Source of the DNA: VRUE01 sp963824705
Lineage (GTDB): Bacteria > Actinomycetota > Thermoleophilia > Solirubrobacterales > 70-9
Length of the DNA stretch: 64,000 nucleotides
Reading direction: 5' to 3'
Assembly: GCA_963824705.1 (NCBI GenBank)
Contig: CAWGQE010000003.1
Coordinates: forward strand, 1,984,001 to 2,048,000
In this document: one piece after another, positions 16,435 through 24,759 of the stretch
How the letters are laid out: each line of letters begins with the position of its first letter
How positions within the stretch are numbered: the stretch's first letter is position 1
The notes under the pieces: model-generated
The model's database searches: none
What the model was told of the DNA's origin: nothing
What the model saw: the letters and a program-made list of their open reading frames with translations, nothing else
Translations under genes and position numbers: made by a program

Positions 16435-17049
16435 TTAAGGCGAATCGGCGCGCATCTGGGTGCAACGCTGATCCCAGAGCCCGATCAGCTCCTCCGGGAA
16501 GAGCTTGAACAGCGGCTCGTGCTCGTCCGTCTCGAAGAGCGTTTCCATGTCGAACTCCCAGGCGAGGATCTTGGTGTCGAGGTCGACCGGCTGACCGAGG
16601 TCGATGTCCTCCTGCACGAGGACGTAGCCGTCGCGCGCCGCAACCACGTTGGCGATCTTGTCGGCGGCGAAAACTCGCTGCGCCTCGATCCCCGTCGCGG
16701 CGACTCGATCGCGGAGCTCGCGCTTGCGCTCCTCGTAGCCCTCGATCTCGAAGTCTTCGCTCAGCGCGCAGACGATCATCGCGACTTTCATCCCGAAACG
16801 TTCGCGCAGGGGACCGAGTCCGAGGTCGGTGTACTCGAGCGCGTCGTGCAAAAGGCCTGCCGCAACCAGCTCGTCGCCGAGGTCGTACTCCACCAGCAAA
16901 TCGGCGACCGCCAGCGGGTGCTCGATGAAGGGAACCTCGTCGCCGACATCGCGAACCGCCCCGGCGTGAAGCTTCCGCGCCGTCTCGAGCGCTTGGCGAA
17001 CCAGCTCGGAGCGCTCCGCTACCGCCTCGACCCTGCCTGAGGGGACCAT
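16435..17049 (-). CDS. HD-domain phosphohydrolase
   Basis: 204 residues from the ATG at 17049. The HD signature is present as H44 (FIEHPLAVADLL), H68-D69 (AAGLLHDALE) and a later D in FAADKIANVVAARDG, which resembles the RelA/SpoT hydrolase half. This could be a small (p)ppGpp or nucleotide hydrolase; there is no synthetase domain. A GTG at 17058 is an alternative start. The gene is convergent with the HipA-like gene. Confidence 0.8.
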   Translation of the reverse strand: MVPSGRVEAVAERSELVRQALETARKLHAGAVRDVGDEVPFIEHPLAVADLLVEYDLGDELVAAGLLHDALEYTDLGLGPLRERFGMKVAMIVCALSEDFEIEGYEERKRELRDRVAATGIEAQRVFAADKIANVVAARDGYVLVQEDIDLGQPVDLDTKILAWEFDMETLFETDEHEPLFKLFPEELIGLWDQRCTQMRADSP

Positions 17050-17123
17050 CGAGTCCACCGTAGCGCACTTCGGATCCAGACGAAACCCCTCGAGTACCTC
17101 CGACCTAGTGCATGGACGGATTC

Positions 17124-18125
17124 TCAGCTGCCGACCACGACCACGACGATGAAGGCGACGTAGAGCGTGAACCAGCCGACGACCGCCGGCAGCTCGAAGC
17201 GGCCGCGGCGGTGCAACGCCTCGTAAGCAAGGAGGCCGCCGGCGAGGCCGAGCGCGACCGAGAGGGCGGCGTTGGCGCTCAGCGACCAGCCGGTGAAGAG
17301 CAACCCGATGCCGAAGGGGATGGTCGACTGGAAGACCATCGCGCCGGTGATGTTGCCGAGCGCCAGCGAGTCCTTGCCTTCGCGCACCCAGAAGAAGCTG
17401 TTGACCTTCTCCGGCAGCTCGGTGGCCAGCGGCGCGAGGATCAGAGCGAGGACGACCGCCTCGACGCCGAGGTCGGCGGCGATCTTCAGCAGCTCTTCGA
17501 CGAAGAGGTGGGCGCCGCCGACCATCGCGCCGAGGCCGACCAGGAGCTGGACCACGCAGAGCAGCGGGCCGGGGGTCATGCGGCGCTCGGCGCGGCGCTC
17601 GAAGATGAGCGGAGCGAGCGTCCCCTGATCCTGCACCTCTCCCCCCTGCCGCAGGGTGCGCCGGATGTAGAGCGGGTAGGCGAGTAAGACCAGGATCCCG
17701 ACTGGGATCCGCAGCGCCGCCGGCGCCCCCCAGGCTAGCGCCAGCGAGAGGGCGAAGAAGGCGAGGAAGAAGAGTAGGTCGCGCTCCAGGGTCGGCCCGT
17801 GGGCGCGCAGCTCCAGCCCCTGCTCGCGGCGATCCCGGTAGAGGTAGGCGAAGAGGCCGACCAGACCCATCGCCAGCGTGGCGAGCAGGAAGGGCGCGCC
17901 GACGATCGCCCCGATCGCGACCTGATCGCCACCCTGCTTGGCCCCCAGCAGGGCGACGATCGCGACCAGCGTCTCCGGCATCGCCGTGCCGACGGCGGCG
18001 AGGACGCTGCCCACGGCCCCTTCCCCCAGCTGCAGGCGATGGCCGATCCACTCGACCGCGTTGGTGAAGAGCAGCGCTCCGGCGAGGATTACGGCAAAGC
18101 TGACGAGCAGGAGTAAGACGTTCAC
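17124..18125 (-). CDS. Na+/Ca2+ exchanger-family (CaCA, YrbG-like) antiporter
   Basis: 333 residues with about ten hydrophobic segments. The two alpha-repeats are visible: VGTAMPETLVAIVALLGAKQGGDQVAIGAIVG near the N-terminus and LATELPEKVNSFFWVREGKDSLALGNITGA in the second half, both with the acidic residue that binds the cation. Start chosen at the GTG at 18125, one base after the stop of the upstream Cax gene; a longer frame would begin inside that gene with non-membrane sequence. Translationally coupled to the Cax-type gene. Confidence 0.88.
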   Translation of the reverse strand: MNVLLLLVSFAVILAGALLFTNAVEWIGHRLQLGEGAVGSVLAAVGTAMPETLVAIVALLGAKQGGDQVAIGAIVGAPFLLATLAMGLVGLFAYLYRDRREQGLELRAHGPTLERDLLFFLAFFALSLALAWGAPAALRIPVGILVLLAYPLYIRRTLRQGGEVQDQGTLAPLIFERRAERRMTPGPLLCVVQLLVGLGAMVGGAHLFVEELLKIAADLGVEAVVLALILAPLATELPEKVNSFFWVREGKDSLALGNITGAMVFQSTIPFGIGLLFTGWSLSANAALSVALGLAGGLLAYEALHRRGRFELPAVVGWFTLYVAFIVVVVVGS

Positions 18126-18126
18126 G

Positions 18127-19215
18127 TCACGCGTAGTAAAACGCGAGACCGAGCACCGCGTAGACGGCGAGGAGCTGGACCCCCTCGAACCAGGTCGACT
18201 CGCCGTCCTGGGTGACGTAGTTGGCAATCAGGACGGCGAGCAGCAGGGCGCCGAGCTCGAAGCCGTTGAAGACCAGGGCCAGCGGTCCCGGGCCGACGAA
18301 GATCGAGGCGAGTACCAGCACCGGGGCGACGAAGAGCGCTACCTGCGCGCTGGAGCCGATCGCGATGTTGACCGCGAGGTCCATTTTGTCCTTGCGCGCG
18401 ACCAGGACAGCGACCCAGTGCTCGGCCGCGTTGCCGACGATCGCGACGACGATCACGCCGATGAAGAACTCGGAGAGGCCGGCCGCCTGGGAGGCCTCGG
18501 TGATCGAGCCGACCAGGACCTCCGACATCACGCCGACCAGGACCCCGGCGATCGCCAGCGCGATCACCGAGGTGCGCACCGACCAGCCCCAGCTGTCCTC
18601 GTCGGCGTACTCGGGATTGAAGAGGTCGCGGTGGGTTTTGAGCGAGAAGACGAGGCCGAGGACGTAGGTGGCGATGAGGACGATCGCGACGGCGAAGGAG
18701 AGATGCTCGACGGTCGAGCCGTAGTCGACCAGCTCGGCGCCCGGCATCGGCAGTCCCTTGCCCTCGACCAGCTCGAAGATCGCCGGCATCAGCAACGCCG
18801 CCGCCGCCAGCAGCAGCATCGAGGTCTGCACGCTGGCGCTGGTCCGGCTGAAGGTCTGTTTCTCGCGGCCCAGCCCGCCGGCGAGCATCGCGGCGCCCAG
18901 CACGAGCAGGATGTTGCCGATGATCGAGCCGATGATCGAGGCCTTGACCACCTCGTGCAGGCCCTGGCCGAGGGCGAAGAGGGCGATGATCAGCTCCGGT
19001 GCGTTGCCGAAGGTGACGTTGAGCAGGCCGCCGATCCCAGGCCCCGAGCGCGCCGCCAGCTCCTCGGTGGCGCGTCCCATCAGTGCCGCCGTGGGGACGA
19101 TGCCGAGCGCCGAGGCGGCGAAGACCACCGTCGCCGGGCTGCCCGCCATCTCCAGGACAACGGCGACCGGTATCAGCGGGGTCAGCAGGTAGGGCCAGCC
19201 ATCGGCCCCCCGCAG
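18127..19215 (-). CDS. Ca2+/H+ antiporter, Cax/ChaA type
   Basis: About 362 residues, eleven hydrophobic segments and the duplicated Cax motif: GLLNVTFGNAPELIIALFAL in the first half and VVAIVGNAAEHWVAVLV in the second. It exports Ca2+ against protons. The N-terminal helix (LLTPLIPVAVVLEMAGS) must be included, but the frame has no ATG, GTG or TTG upstream of it. The likeliest start is the CTG at 19215, just after the stop of the upstream lipoprotein gene (19224), suggesting translational coupling; the next ATG would delete half of the first helix. Forms an operon with the YrbG-like antiporter. Confidence 0.85.
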   Translation of the reverse strand: MRGADGWPYLLTPLIPVAVVLEMAGSPATVVFAASALGIVPTAALMGRATEELAARSGPGIGGLLNVTFGNAPELIIALFALGQGLHEVVKASIIGSIIGNILLVLGAAMLAGGLGREKQTFSRTSASVQTSMLLLAAAALLMPAIFELVEGKGLPMPGAELVDYGSTVEHLSFAVAIVLIATYVLGLVFSLKTHRDLFNPEYADEDSWGWSVRTSVIALAIAGVLVGVMSEVLVGSITEASQAAGLSEFFIGVIVVAIVGNAAEHWVAVLVARKDKMDLAVNIAIGSSAQVALFVAPVLVLASIFVGPGPLALVFNGFELGALLLAVLIANYVTQDGESTWFEGVQLLAVYAVLGLAFYYA

Positions 19216-19223
19216 GAAGCTGC

Positions 19224-20252
19224 CTAGTTTGACTGGGATTCGCCCAGCCCTTTGAGCAGATCGCCGAGGCTTTCGCCGCTTTCTTCGCCCTGCAACAGGC
19301 CGAGCAGTTCGATCGGGTTGATGCCGAGCTTGAGGAAGAGCTTGCTCAGCGGCTTGGCGTTGACGGGCGCGGTGATCGTCTGTTCCTCGTTTACTTCGGT
19401 CAGCTTCAGGTCGAGTTCGATTTCGACGCTCTTGGGGCCGCTGCCGCCATTCTGGGGTTCGATCTGCAGCTGGGCCGAGATCTGGCGCACGATGTCGTCG
19501 TCGCCGACATAGACGTCTACGTGGGCGTCCTTCACGGACTTGGTCACTTCGGCCTCGGCCTTGTCGACTTCCGACTTCGACGGAAGCGGGCCGGCGGCGG
19601 CGAGCTGGGCGCGACAGGCCTGGCTTTCGACCACTTCGAGCACCGAGTCGATCGCGCCGGAGACGTCGAGGTCGCCGCTGACTTTGGTCGTGCTCGTGCC
19701 GCCGACGTCCGCGCTGCCTTCGTTGCTGCCGTTTTCGAGGAAGTCGGCGACTTTCAGCCCGCCGAATTCTTCCTGACAGGCGGCCACGCCATCGGCCCCG
19801 GTTTCGGCCCCGCCTTCGCGCTGGGCCTGGGCGAGCGCCGATTCGACGAAGCTGAAGGTCGTCGGGTCGACTTCGTACTCGGTCCCTTCGTAGTTGACGA
19901 AGGCCGTGTTGGGCAGCAGGATGAGCCCTCCGTCGAAGTCGATGTTCTTGCCGTTGAAGTTGCCCTTCGCCTTGGCGTTCATGTCGAGCTGCGGCAGGCT
20001 GCCCTTGCCTTCGCCCTGGAAAGGACCGGAGAGGCTGACGTTGAGATTGCCGCCTTCGGGCCCCTGAGCCTTGACCCCGAGGGAGAGGTCTATGTCGCCG
20101 CTTTCGATCCCCTGCAGAGTCGCTTCGTCGAGGACCGTCTGCGGGCTCTCGCTGCTCTTGTCGCTCCCCCCGCCGCAAGCGGCCAGGACGATGCTTGTCG
20201 CAATCAGGGCAGCGGCGGCGGCGATGACGTAGAGGAAGCGAAGTCGACTCAA
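19224..20252 (-). CDS. lipoprotein of unknown function
   Basis: 342 residues. Signal sequence FLYVIAAAAALIATSIVLAAC with a lipobox Cys at about residue 26, then a Gly/Ser linker. The mature part alternates hydrophobic residues in a way that suggests a long curved beta-sheet (LolA/LppX-like fold), for example GNLNVSLSGPFQGEGKG and GNFNGKNIDFDGG. It is directly upstream of two calcium antiporters, with 8 nt to the proposed Cax start. Glu codons are nearly all GAA. A role in lipid or ion handling at the envelope is only a guess. Confidence 0.8.
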   Translation of the reverse strand: MSRLRFLYVIAAAAALIATSIVLAACGGGSDKSSESPQTVLDEATLQGIESGDIDLSLGVKAQGPEGGNLNVSLSGPFQGEGKGSLPQLDMNAKAKGNFNGKNIDFDGGLILLPNTAFVNYEGTEYEVDPTTFSFVESALAQAQREGGAETGADGVAACQEEFGGLKVADFLENGSNEGSADVGGTSTTKVSGDLDVSGAIDSVLEVVESQACRAQLAAAGPLPSKSEVDKAEAEVTKSVKDAHVDVYVGDDDIVRQISAQLQIEPQNGGSGPKSVEIELDLKLTEVNEEQTITAPVNAKPLSKLFLKLGINPIELLGLLQGEESGESLGDLLKGLGESQSN

Positions 20253-20334
20253 GGCGTGGGCCCTCCTGGCATTGGACGCGGATACAGGCGTGGCGCGGGA
20301 TGGTAAGGCTAGCGCCAGTCCCTTAAAGATCGCC

Positions 20335-20562
20335 TCAGCGGTTCTTAAGCTGCGGTGGCGTGCTTTCGGTCAGGTTGAGCGCCAGCGGGAAGAGGAAGGC
20401 GCCGAGGAAGATCAGCGCGATACCGGCGGCGACCAGCCAGCGCAGGCCGGTCAGGTGGCCGAGAATGCCGACGGCAAAGCCGATCAGCATCAGGGCGATG
20501 TAGGGGCCGGCACTGTGCGGGAGCAGGGCGGCGAAGGAGAGAACGAGGGCGAGGTCGGGCAC
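20335..20562 (-). CDS. small two-helix membrane protein
   Basis: 75 residues with two or three hydrophobic segments (YIALMLIGFAVGILGHLTGL and WLVAAGIALIFLGAFLFPLA). Unknown function. It is divergent from the MoxR gene, with only 22 nt between the starts, so the two promoters overlap. Confidence 0.65.
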   Translation of the reverse strand: MPDLALVLSFAALLPHSAGPYIALMLIGFAVGILGHLTGLRWLVAAGIALIFLGAFLFPLALNLTESTPPQLKNR

Positions 20563-20584
20563 CGGCGCGGATTATCATCGCCCG

Positions 20585-21478
20585 ATGGCCGAGGCGCAGG
20601 CACCCGCATCCGTAGCCGAGACGAAGGAGGCGCTGGCGTCGGCAAGCTACCTCGCCGACGAGTCGGCGGCGCTGGTCTCCTTTCTCGCCCAGCGGCTGGG
20701 CAAGCCGGTCCTGGTCGAGGGCCCGGCGGGGGTCGGCAAGACCGAGCTGGCCAAGGCGCTCTCGCGAGCCAGCGGGCGCGAGCTGATCCGCCTGCAGTGC
20801 TACGAGGGGCTCGACGAGGCCAAGGCCCTATATGAGTGGAACTACCGCAAGCAGCTGCTGCGCATCCAGGCCGGCGGCGCCCAAGGTGGCTGGGACGAGG
20901 TTCAGGACGACATCTTCAGCGAGGAGTTCCTGCTCGAGCGGCCGCTGATGCAGGCGATCGCCAGCCCCGAGCCGGTCGTCCTGCTGATCGACGAGATCGA
21001 CAAGACCGACCAGGAGTTCGAGGCGATGCTGCTCGAGCTGCTCTCCGACTTCCAAATCACGATCCCCGAGCTGGGGCAGGTCTCGGCGACCTCGATGCCG
21101 ATCGTCGTCCTCACCTCGAACAACTCGCGCGAGCTGACCGAGGCGCTGAAGCGGCGTTGCCTCTACCTCTGGCTCGACTACCCGGAGATGGAGCGCGAGA
21201 TGGAGATCGTCCGTCTGCACGCACCGGACCTCTCCGAGGCCCTGACCCGGCGGCTGGTCGAGGTGGTGCGGATGGTGCGCGCGCTCGACCTCAAGAAGCC
21301 ACCCTCGATCGCCGAGACGATCGACTGGGCGCGGACGCTGCTCTTGATGGGCGCCGAGGACATCGACCGCGAGACCTTCGAGCAATCGATGTCGATCATC
21401 GTCAAGCACCGCACCGACATCGACCTGGTCGCCGAGCGGGTGGGGATGAAGCTTTCGGCGCCCACGCAGGCAGGGTGA
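20585..21478 (+). CDS. MoxR-family AAA+ ATPase
   Basis: 297 residues. Walker A EGPAGVGKTELAKAL at about 44-58, Walker B VVLLIDEIDKTDQEFEAMLL, sensor 1 VVLTSNNSRELTEALKRRC and the C-terminal lid fit the MoxR/CoxD group, chaperone-like ATPases that act with a von Willebrand factor A protein to mature or assemble target complexes. The next gene is just such a VWA protein and overlaps by GTGA. No carbon monoxide dehydrogenase or other metal-enzyme gene is adjacent, so the client is unknown. Confidence 0.93.
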   Translation: MAEAQAPASVAETKEALASASYLADESAALVSFLAQRLGKPVLVEGPAGVGKTELAKALSRASGRELIRLQCYEGLDEAKALYEWNYRKQLLRIQAGGAQGGWDEVQDDIFSEEFLLERPLMQAIASPEPVVLLIDEIDKTDQEFEAMLLELLSDFQITIPELGQVSATSMPIVVLTSNNSRELTEALKRRCLYLWLDYPEMEREMEIVRLHAPDLSEALTRRLVEVVRMVRALDLKKPPSIAETIDWARTLLLMGAEDIDRETFEQSMSIIVKHRTDIDLVAERVGMKLSAPTQAG

Positions 21479-22886
21479 GCCCCGCGGCCTCTCCCTATGG
21501 GCCGCGCGCGGAGACCGGCCCACCTGGGTTGGCGGCGAAGCTGCTCGGCTTCTGCGAGGAGCTGCGCGGCGAGGGCGTGGCGGTCGGCACCTCGGAGATC
21601 CTCGACGCATTCGCCGCGCTCGAACAGGTGCCCTGGGAGTCGCGCGACGACTTTCGCGAGGCCTTGGCGACGACGATCGCCAAGTCGCAGGAGGACCGGC
21701 GGCTGTTCGAGCTGCTCTTCGAGCGCTGGTTCTTCCGCGCCGCCGAGGCGGAGGCGATCGAGCGCGAGATCGGCGAGACCGAGCAGCGCCACGAGGGCGC
21801 CGAGCGGCTCGACATCGACGAGCTGCGCGAGCAGATCCGCCAGGCGATCGTCGACGGCGACGAGGGCCAGATGCGCGATCTGGCACGGCTGGCGATCGCC
21901 GCCTTCGGCCAGCAGGGCGAGGGCTCGGGCGTGGTCGGGGTCGACGTGCAGCGAATCCGTCGCACGCTGGAGCTCTCCGCCGGCACCCAGCCGCAACCGG
22001 CCGACGGCGCCGCCGAGCTGCCGCCGATCGACCGCGACCAGCTCAACCGCTTCGAGCGCCACCTGCGCCGCGAGCTCGAACGCGACCTGATCGAGCGCAC
22101 CGAGACCCTCCCCCCTCCCGCCCGCTGGCCGAGCTCGATCGGACGCTGCCGACCAGCCCCACGCAGGACCTGGCGGCGGTCCACCGGGCGGTCTCGCAGA
22201 TGAAGCGCCGCCTGGCGACGTTGGGCCACGAGCAGCGCGGGCGACGCAAGGCGCAGACGGTCGACGTGCGGCGGACGATGCGCGCCTCGCTGGAGACCGG
22301 CGGCGTGCCGATGCACCTACGCTACCGGCCGAAGCGGCCGCGGCGGCCGGAGATCTACGTCCTCTGCGACGTCTCGACCAGCGTCACCTCGGCCAGCGTC
22401 TTCTTTCTCTCCGTCCTGCACGCATTGCACGACTCGTTCCGCAAGCTGCGCAGCTTCGTCTTCATCGAGCGGATCTCCGAGGTGACCGAGATCTTCGAGC
22501 ACGAGCGAGACTTCCGCGAGATCGCACGGCGCATCTCCAGCGAGGGCGGCGTCGCCGACGTCTCCGGCTACACCGACTACGGCCGCGTCTGGCTCGAGTT
22601 CCTGACCGAGATCTCCGACGAGCTCGACCCGCGCTCGACCGTGATCGTGCTCGGCGACGCCCGCACCAACGGCCGCGAGCCCCACGCCGAGGTCTTCGCC
22701 CAGGTGTCAGAGCGCGCCGGTCGCCTCTTCTGGCTCAACCCCGAGCCAAAGCTCTACTGGAACTACGGGGACTCGGTGATGGCCGCCTACGAGCGCTACT
22801 GCGACGGCGCCTTCGAGTGCTGGACCACGCGCCATCTGGAGAACTTCGTAAATGTGGTGGCCGGCGGCGTTCCTGCAGCGGAGTAA
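21475..22886 (+). pseudogene. CoxE-like VWA-domain protein, interrupted by a one-base frameshift
   Basis: The GTG at 21475 overlaps the moxR stop (GTGA) and opens a frame with FCEELRGEGVAVGTSEILDAF, the usual CoxE start. At about 22105-22120 a C-rich run (CCCTCCCCCCTCCC) is followed by frame -1, which reads R-P-L-A-E-L-D-R-T-L-P-T-S-P-T-Q-D-L before continuing into the VWA domain with MIDAS CDVSTSV (in 22200-22886). The whole gene is 1412 nt, one short of a multiple of three, so one C appears missing. This is a sequencing error, a true inactivating deletion or a -1 slippery site. In one frame it would be a 470-residue partner of the MoxR ATPase. Confidence 0.8.
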
Positions 22887-22898
22887 GGCACCCGGACG

Positions 22899-23192
22899 CT
22901 ACGCGGCAAGCGCGGGGGCCAGGTCCTCTGCTGAGGTCTCAAGGGGCGCAAGGCCTGCATAGGGCCCAGGAATCGAGATAGTGATCCGCCCATCGCGCTC
23001 GGCCAGCCATTTCGCATTTACGACGGTGGTGCCGATGATCTCACCCGCATCGTTGAGCATCACAGCGTGGCCCTCCGCGGAAGCCAGCGTTCTTGCCGCT
23101 GCAATCGGCTTCCCCTTGTGCATGTACAAGACATCTCCCACGGCGTCATAGACCACGTCGTCGAACGCATGGCTTCCCATTCGAACGGTCAT
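22899..23192 (-). CDS. DUF2283 protein, possible antitoxin
   Basis: 97 residues. The segment DDVVYDAVGDVLYMHKGKPI matches the short beta-strand motif of DUF2283 (Y-D-x-x-x-D-x-L-Y). The ATG at 23192 overlaps the stop of the upstream gene as ATGA, so the two genes are translated together. DUF2283 genes are often paired with small BECR-fold toxin-like genes; here the partner is 23189-23482. Antitoxin function is inference. Confidence 0.75.
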   Translation of the reverse strand: MTVRMGSHAFDDVVYDAVGDVLYMHKGKPIAAARTLASAEGHAVMLNDAGEIIGTTVVNAKWLAERDGRITISIPGPYAGLAPLETSAEDLAPALAA

Positions 23193-23482
23193 CGTTGCCC
23201 CTTGCCATGCGGATCGGGGAACCGCGGAAAAGCCGTGACTACACGGTCGAACTCCCCGGCAAACTGGAGCACGACGCAGATCCAACGGTCTGGGCCACCC
23301 CGCCTGAACAACCGCTCGCGACCCGCCTTGGCGTCGGGCTCTCGATACTCGGGATGTTCGATAGTTAGCACCACGGCCGACAAGAAACCAGTCATGTGTG
23401 GATGGCGTCGCCAAATGTGATTCAGGGCACGCCAATCGAGTTTGACGGGACGCCCATCTGGGCCTCGGACAAGAAGTATCAC
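23189..23482 (-). CDS. small toxin-like protein paired with DUF2283
   Basis: 97 residues. It begins MILLVRGPDGRPVKLDW and has a His-rich helix (NHIWRRHPHMTG), a middle segment ending in PEYREPDAKAGRERL, then strands WICVVLQFAG and FDRVVTAFP. The pattern of an H-x3-RHP helix, a charged loop and two C-terminal strands ending in VVTAF resembles the BECR/DUF4258-like RNase-toxin fold, but I cannot confirm it. Its stop overlaps the DUF2283 start. Confidence 0.6.
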   Translation of the reverse strand: MILLVRGPDGRPVKLDWRALNHIWRRHPHMTGFLSAVVLTIEHPEYREPDAKAGRERLFRRGGPDRWICVVLQFAGEFDRVVTAFPRFPDPHGKGQR

Positions 23483-23621
23483 ACCCGGCGACGCTAGGAA
23501 GCGCCAACGCGCGTGTGGTGCGCAGATTCAAAGAATTGCGCGCCGACTTTGTGCCAAAACTCGCATTCCGCCGATGGGTCAGCGATGATCGCGTTTCGCC
23601 AACTCGCGAAAGGGGAGAAGC

Positions 23622-24263
23622 ATGGAGACGAGCATCGTGGCGCCCAGCCCGAACCAATACCCGGTCACGTTCTCGGTCGACTACCCGGAGCGGCAGCTGA
23701 ACCGGCTGACGACCTTCTTCCGCATCTTCACGTTGATCCCGATCGCGATCGTCATCGGCCTGCTGCCGGGCGGCAGCGTCGGCAACTACGGGGAATACGG
23801 CGCCATGGTCACGGCCGGCAGCCTGATCTTCGCGCCGATCGTCCTGATGCTCCTCTTCAGGAAGAAATACCCGCGCTGGTGGTACGACTGGAACCTCGAA
23901 TTCCTGCGCTTCGGCAACCGCGTTGGCGTCTACCTGGCGCTGATGGACGACGAGTACCCCTCGACCGACGAGATGCAGGCGGTCCACCTGGACTTCCCCT
24001 ATCCCGACGCCGAGCGCCTCGAGCGGGGCCTGCCGCTGGTCAAGTGGCTGCTCGCCATCCCCCATTACATCGTGCTCTTCTTCCTCTCCATCGGCGTCTT
24101 CTTCGCCGTGATCGGCGCCTGGTTCGCGATCCTCTTCACCGGTCGCTACCCGCGCGGCATCTTCAGCTTCGTAGAGGGCACGCTCCGCTGGGGCAACCGC
24201 GTAACCGGCTACGCCTTCACCTTGGTGACCGACCAATACCCGCCGTTCCGCTTGAAGCCCTAG
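23622..24263 (+). CDS. DUF4389 membrane protein
   Basis: 213 residues with four or five hydrophobic segments. The family hallmarks are the N-terminal YPVTFSVDYPERQLNRLTTFFR, a central KYPRWWYDWNLEFLRF and the C-terminal LFTGRYPRGIFSFVEGTLRW. Function unknown. AAGGGGAGAAGC precedes the ATG. Its stop codon is shared with the convergent Rrf2 gene: the bases CTAG at 24260-24263 serve as TAG on both strands. Confidence 0.9.
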   Translation: METSIVAPSPNQYPVTFSVDYPERQLNRLTTFFRIFTLIPIAIVIGLLPGGSVGNYGEYGAMVTAGSLIFAPIVLMLLFRKKYPRWWYDWNLEFLRFGNRVGVYLALMDDEYPSTDEMQAVHLDFPYPDAERLERGLPLVKWLLAIPHYIVLFFLSIGVFFAVIGAWFAILFTGRYPRGIFSFVEGTLRWGNRVTGYAFTLVTDQYPPFRLKP

Positions 24264-24730
24264 TGCGGCTCCCAGACCTCGGGCTCGCGCGTCAGGCGGA
24301 GGATCTCGGGGGGTAGCTGACCCCTGGCTACGTCGGCCAGGGTCACCGACTCCAGGACCGCGCGCATGTTGGCGCGGAGCGCGACCCAGACGTCCTGCAG
24401 CGACGCCGCCGCGCCGGAATAGGTGAGCTCGTCCGGCCGCTCGGAGCGGATGCTCGCGATCGGCCCGTCGACGGTGCGGATCACGTCGGCGATCGTGATC
24501 GTCTCCGCCGGCCGCGCCAGGCGGTAGCCACCCTCTGACCCACGCTGACTGCGCACGAGCCGCGCGTGACGCAGCTCGAGCAGGATGTTCTCGAGGAAGC
24601 GGAACGGCACGCCCTGCGCGGTCGCGATCGCTTCGCCCTTGACCGACCCCCCGTCCGCGGCCGCCAGCTCGACCATCGCCCTGACGGCGTAGTCGACCTT
24701 GGCGGTGACCTGGACCGTCGGCCCGATCAT
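24260..24730 (-). CDS. Rrf2-family transcriptional regulator
   Basis: 156 residues. The winged-helix start AKVDYAVRAMVELAA, then FRFLENILLELRHARLVRSQRGSEGGYRLARP is the Rrf2 signature. The three cysteines that hold an Fe-S cluster in IscR/RsrR are absent, so it belongs to the CymR-like cluster-free type. It is a close paralogue of the Rrf2 gene at 37889-38344 next to the sulfate transporter. Target unknown; the location next to the phosphate region may be coincidental. Confidence 0.92.
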   Translation of the reverse strand: MIGPTVQVTAKVDYAVRAMVELAAADGGSVKGEAIATAQGVPFRFLENILLELRHARLVRSQRGSEGGYRLARPAETITIADVIRTVDGPIASIRSERPDELTYSGAAASLQDVWVALRANMRAVLESVTLADVARGQLPPEILRLTREPEVWEPH

Positions 24731-24759
24731 CTAGTGCCCCGAGTCATGAAGGGCACTAG
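24731..24759 (-). terminator. hairpin at the end of the pst operon
   Basis: CTAGTGCCC (24731-24739) pairs perfectly with GGGCACTAG (24751-24759) around 11 nt. The right arm contains the stop of the phosphoesterase gene (24756-24758). It lies between the operon end and the start of the downstream Rrf2 gene (24730). Confidence 0.65.

Noticed and set aside
20585..22886. Part of a carbon monoxide dehydrogenase (cox) cluster
   Set aside because: MoxR and CoxE-like genes are present, but no coxL, coxM, coxS or molybdenum cofactor gene is adjacent, so the function cannot be claimed.
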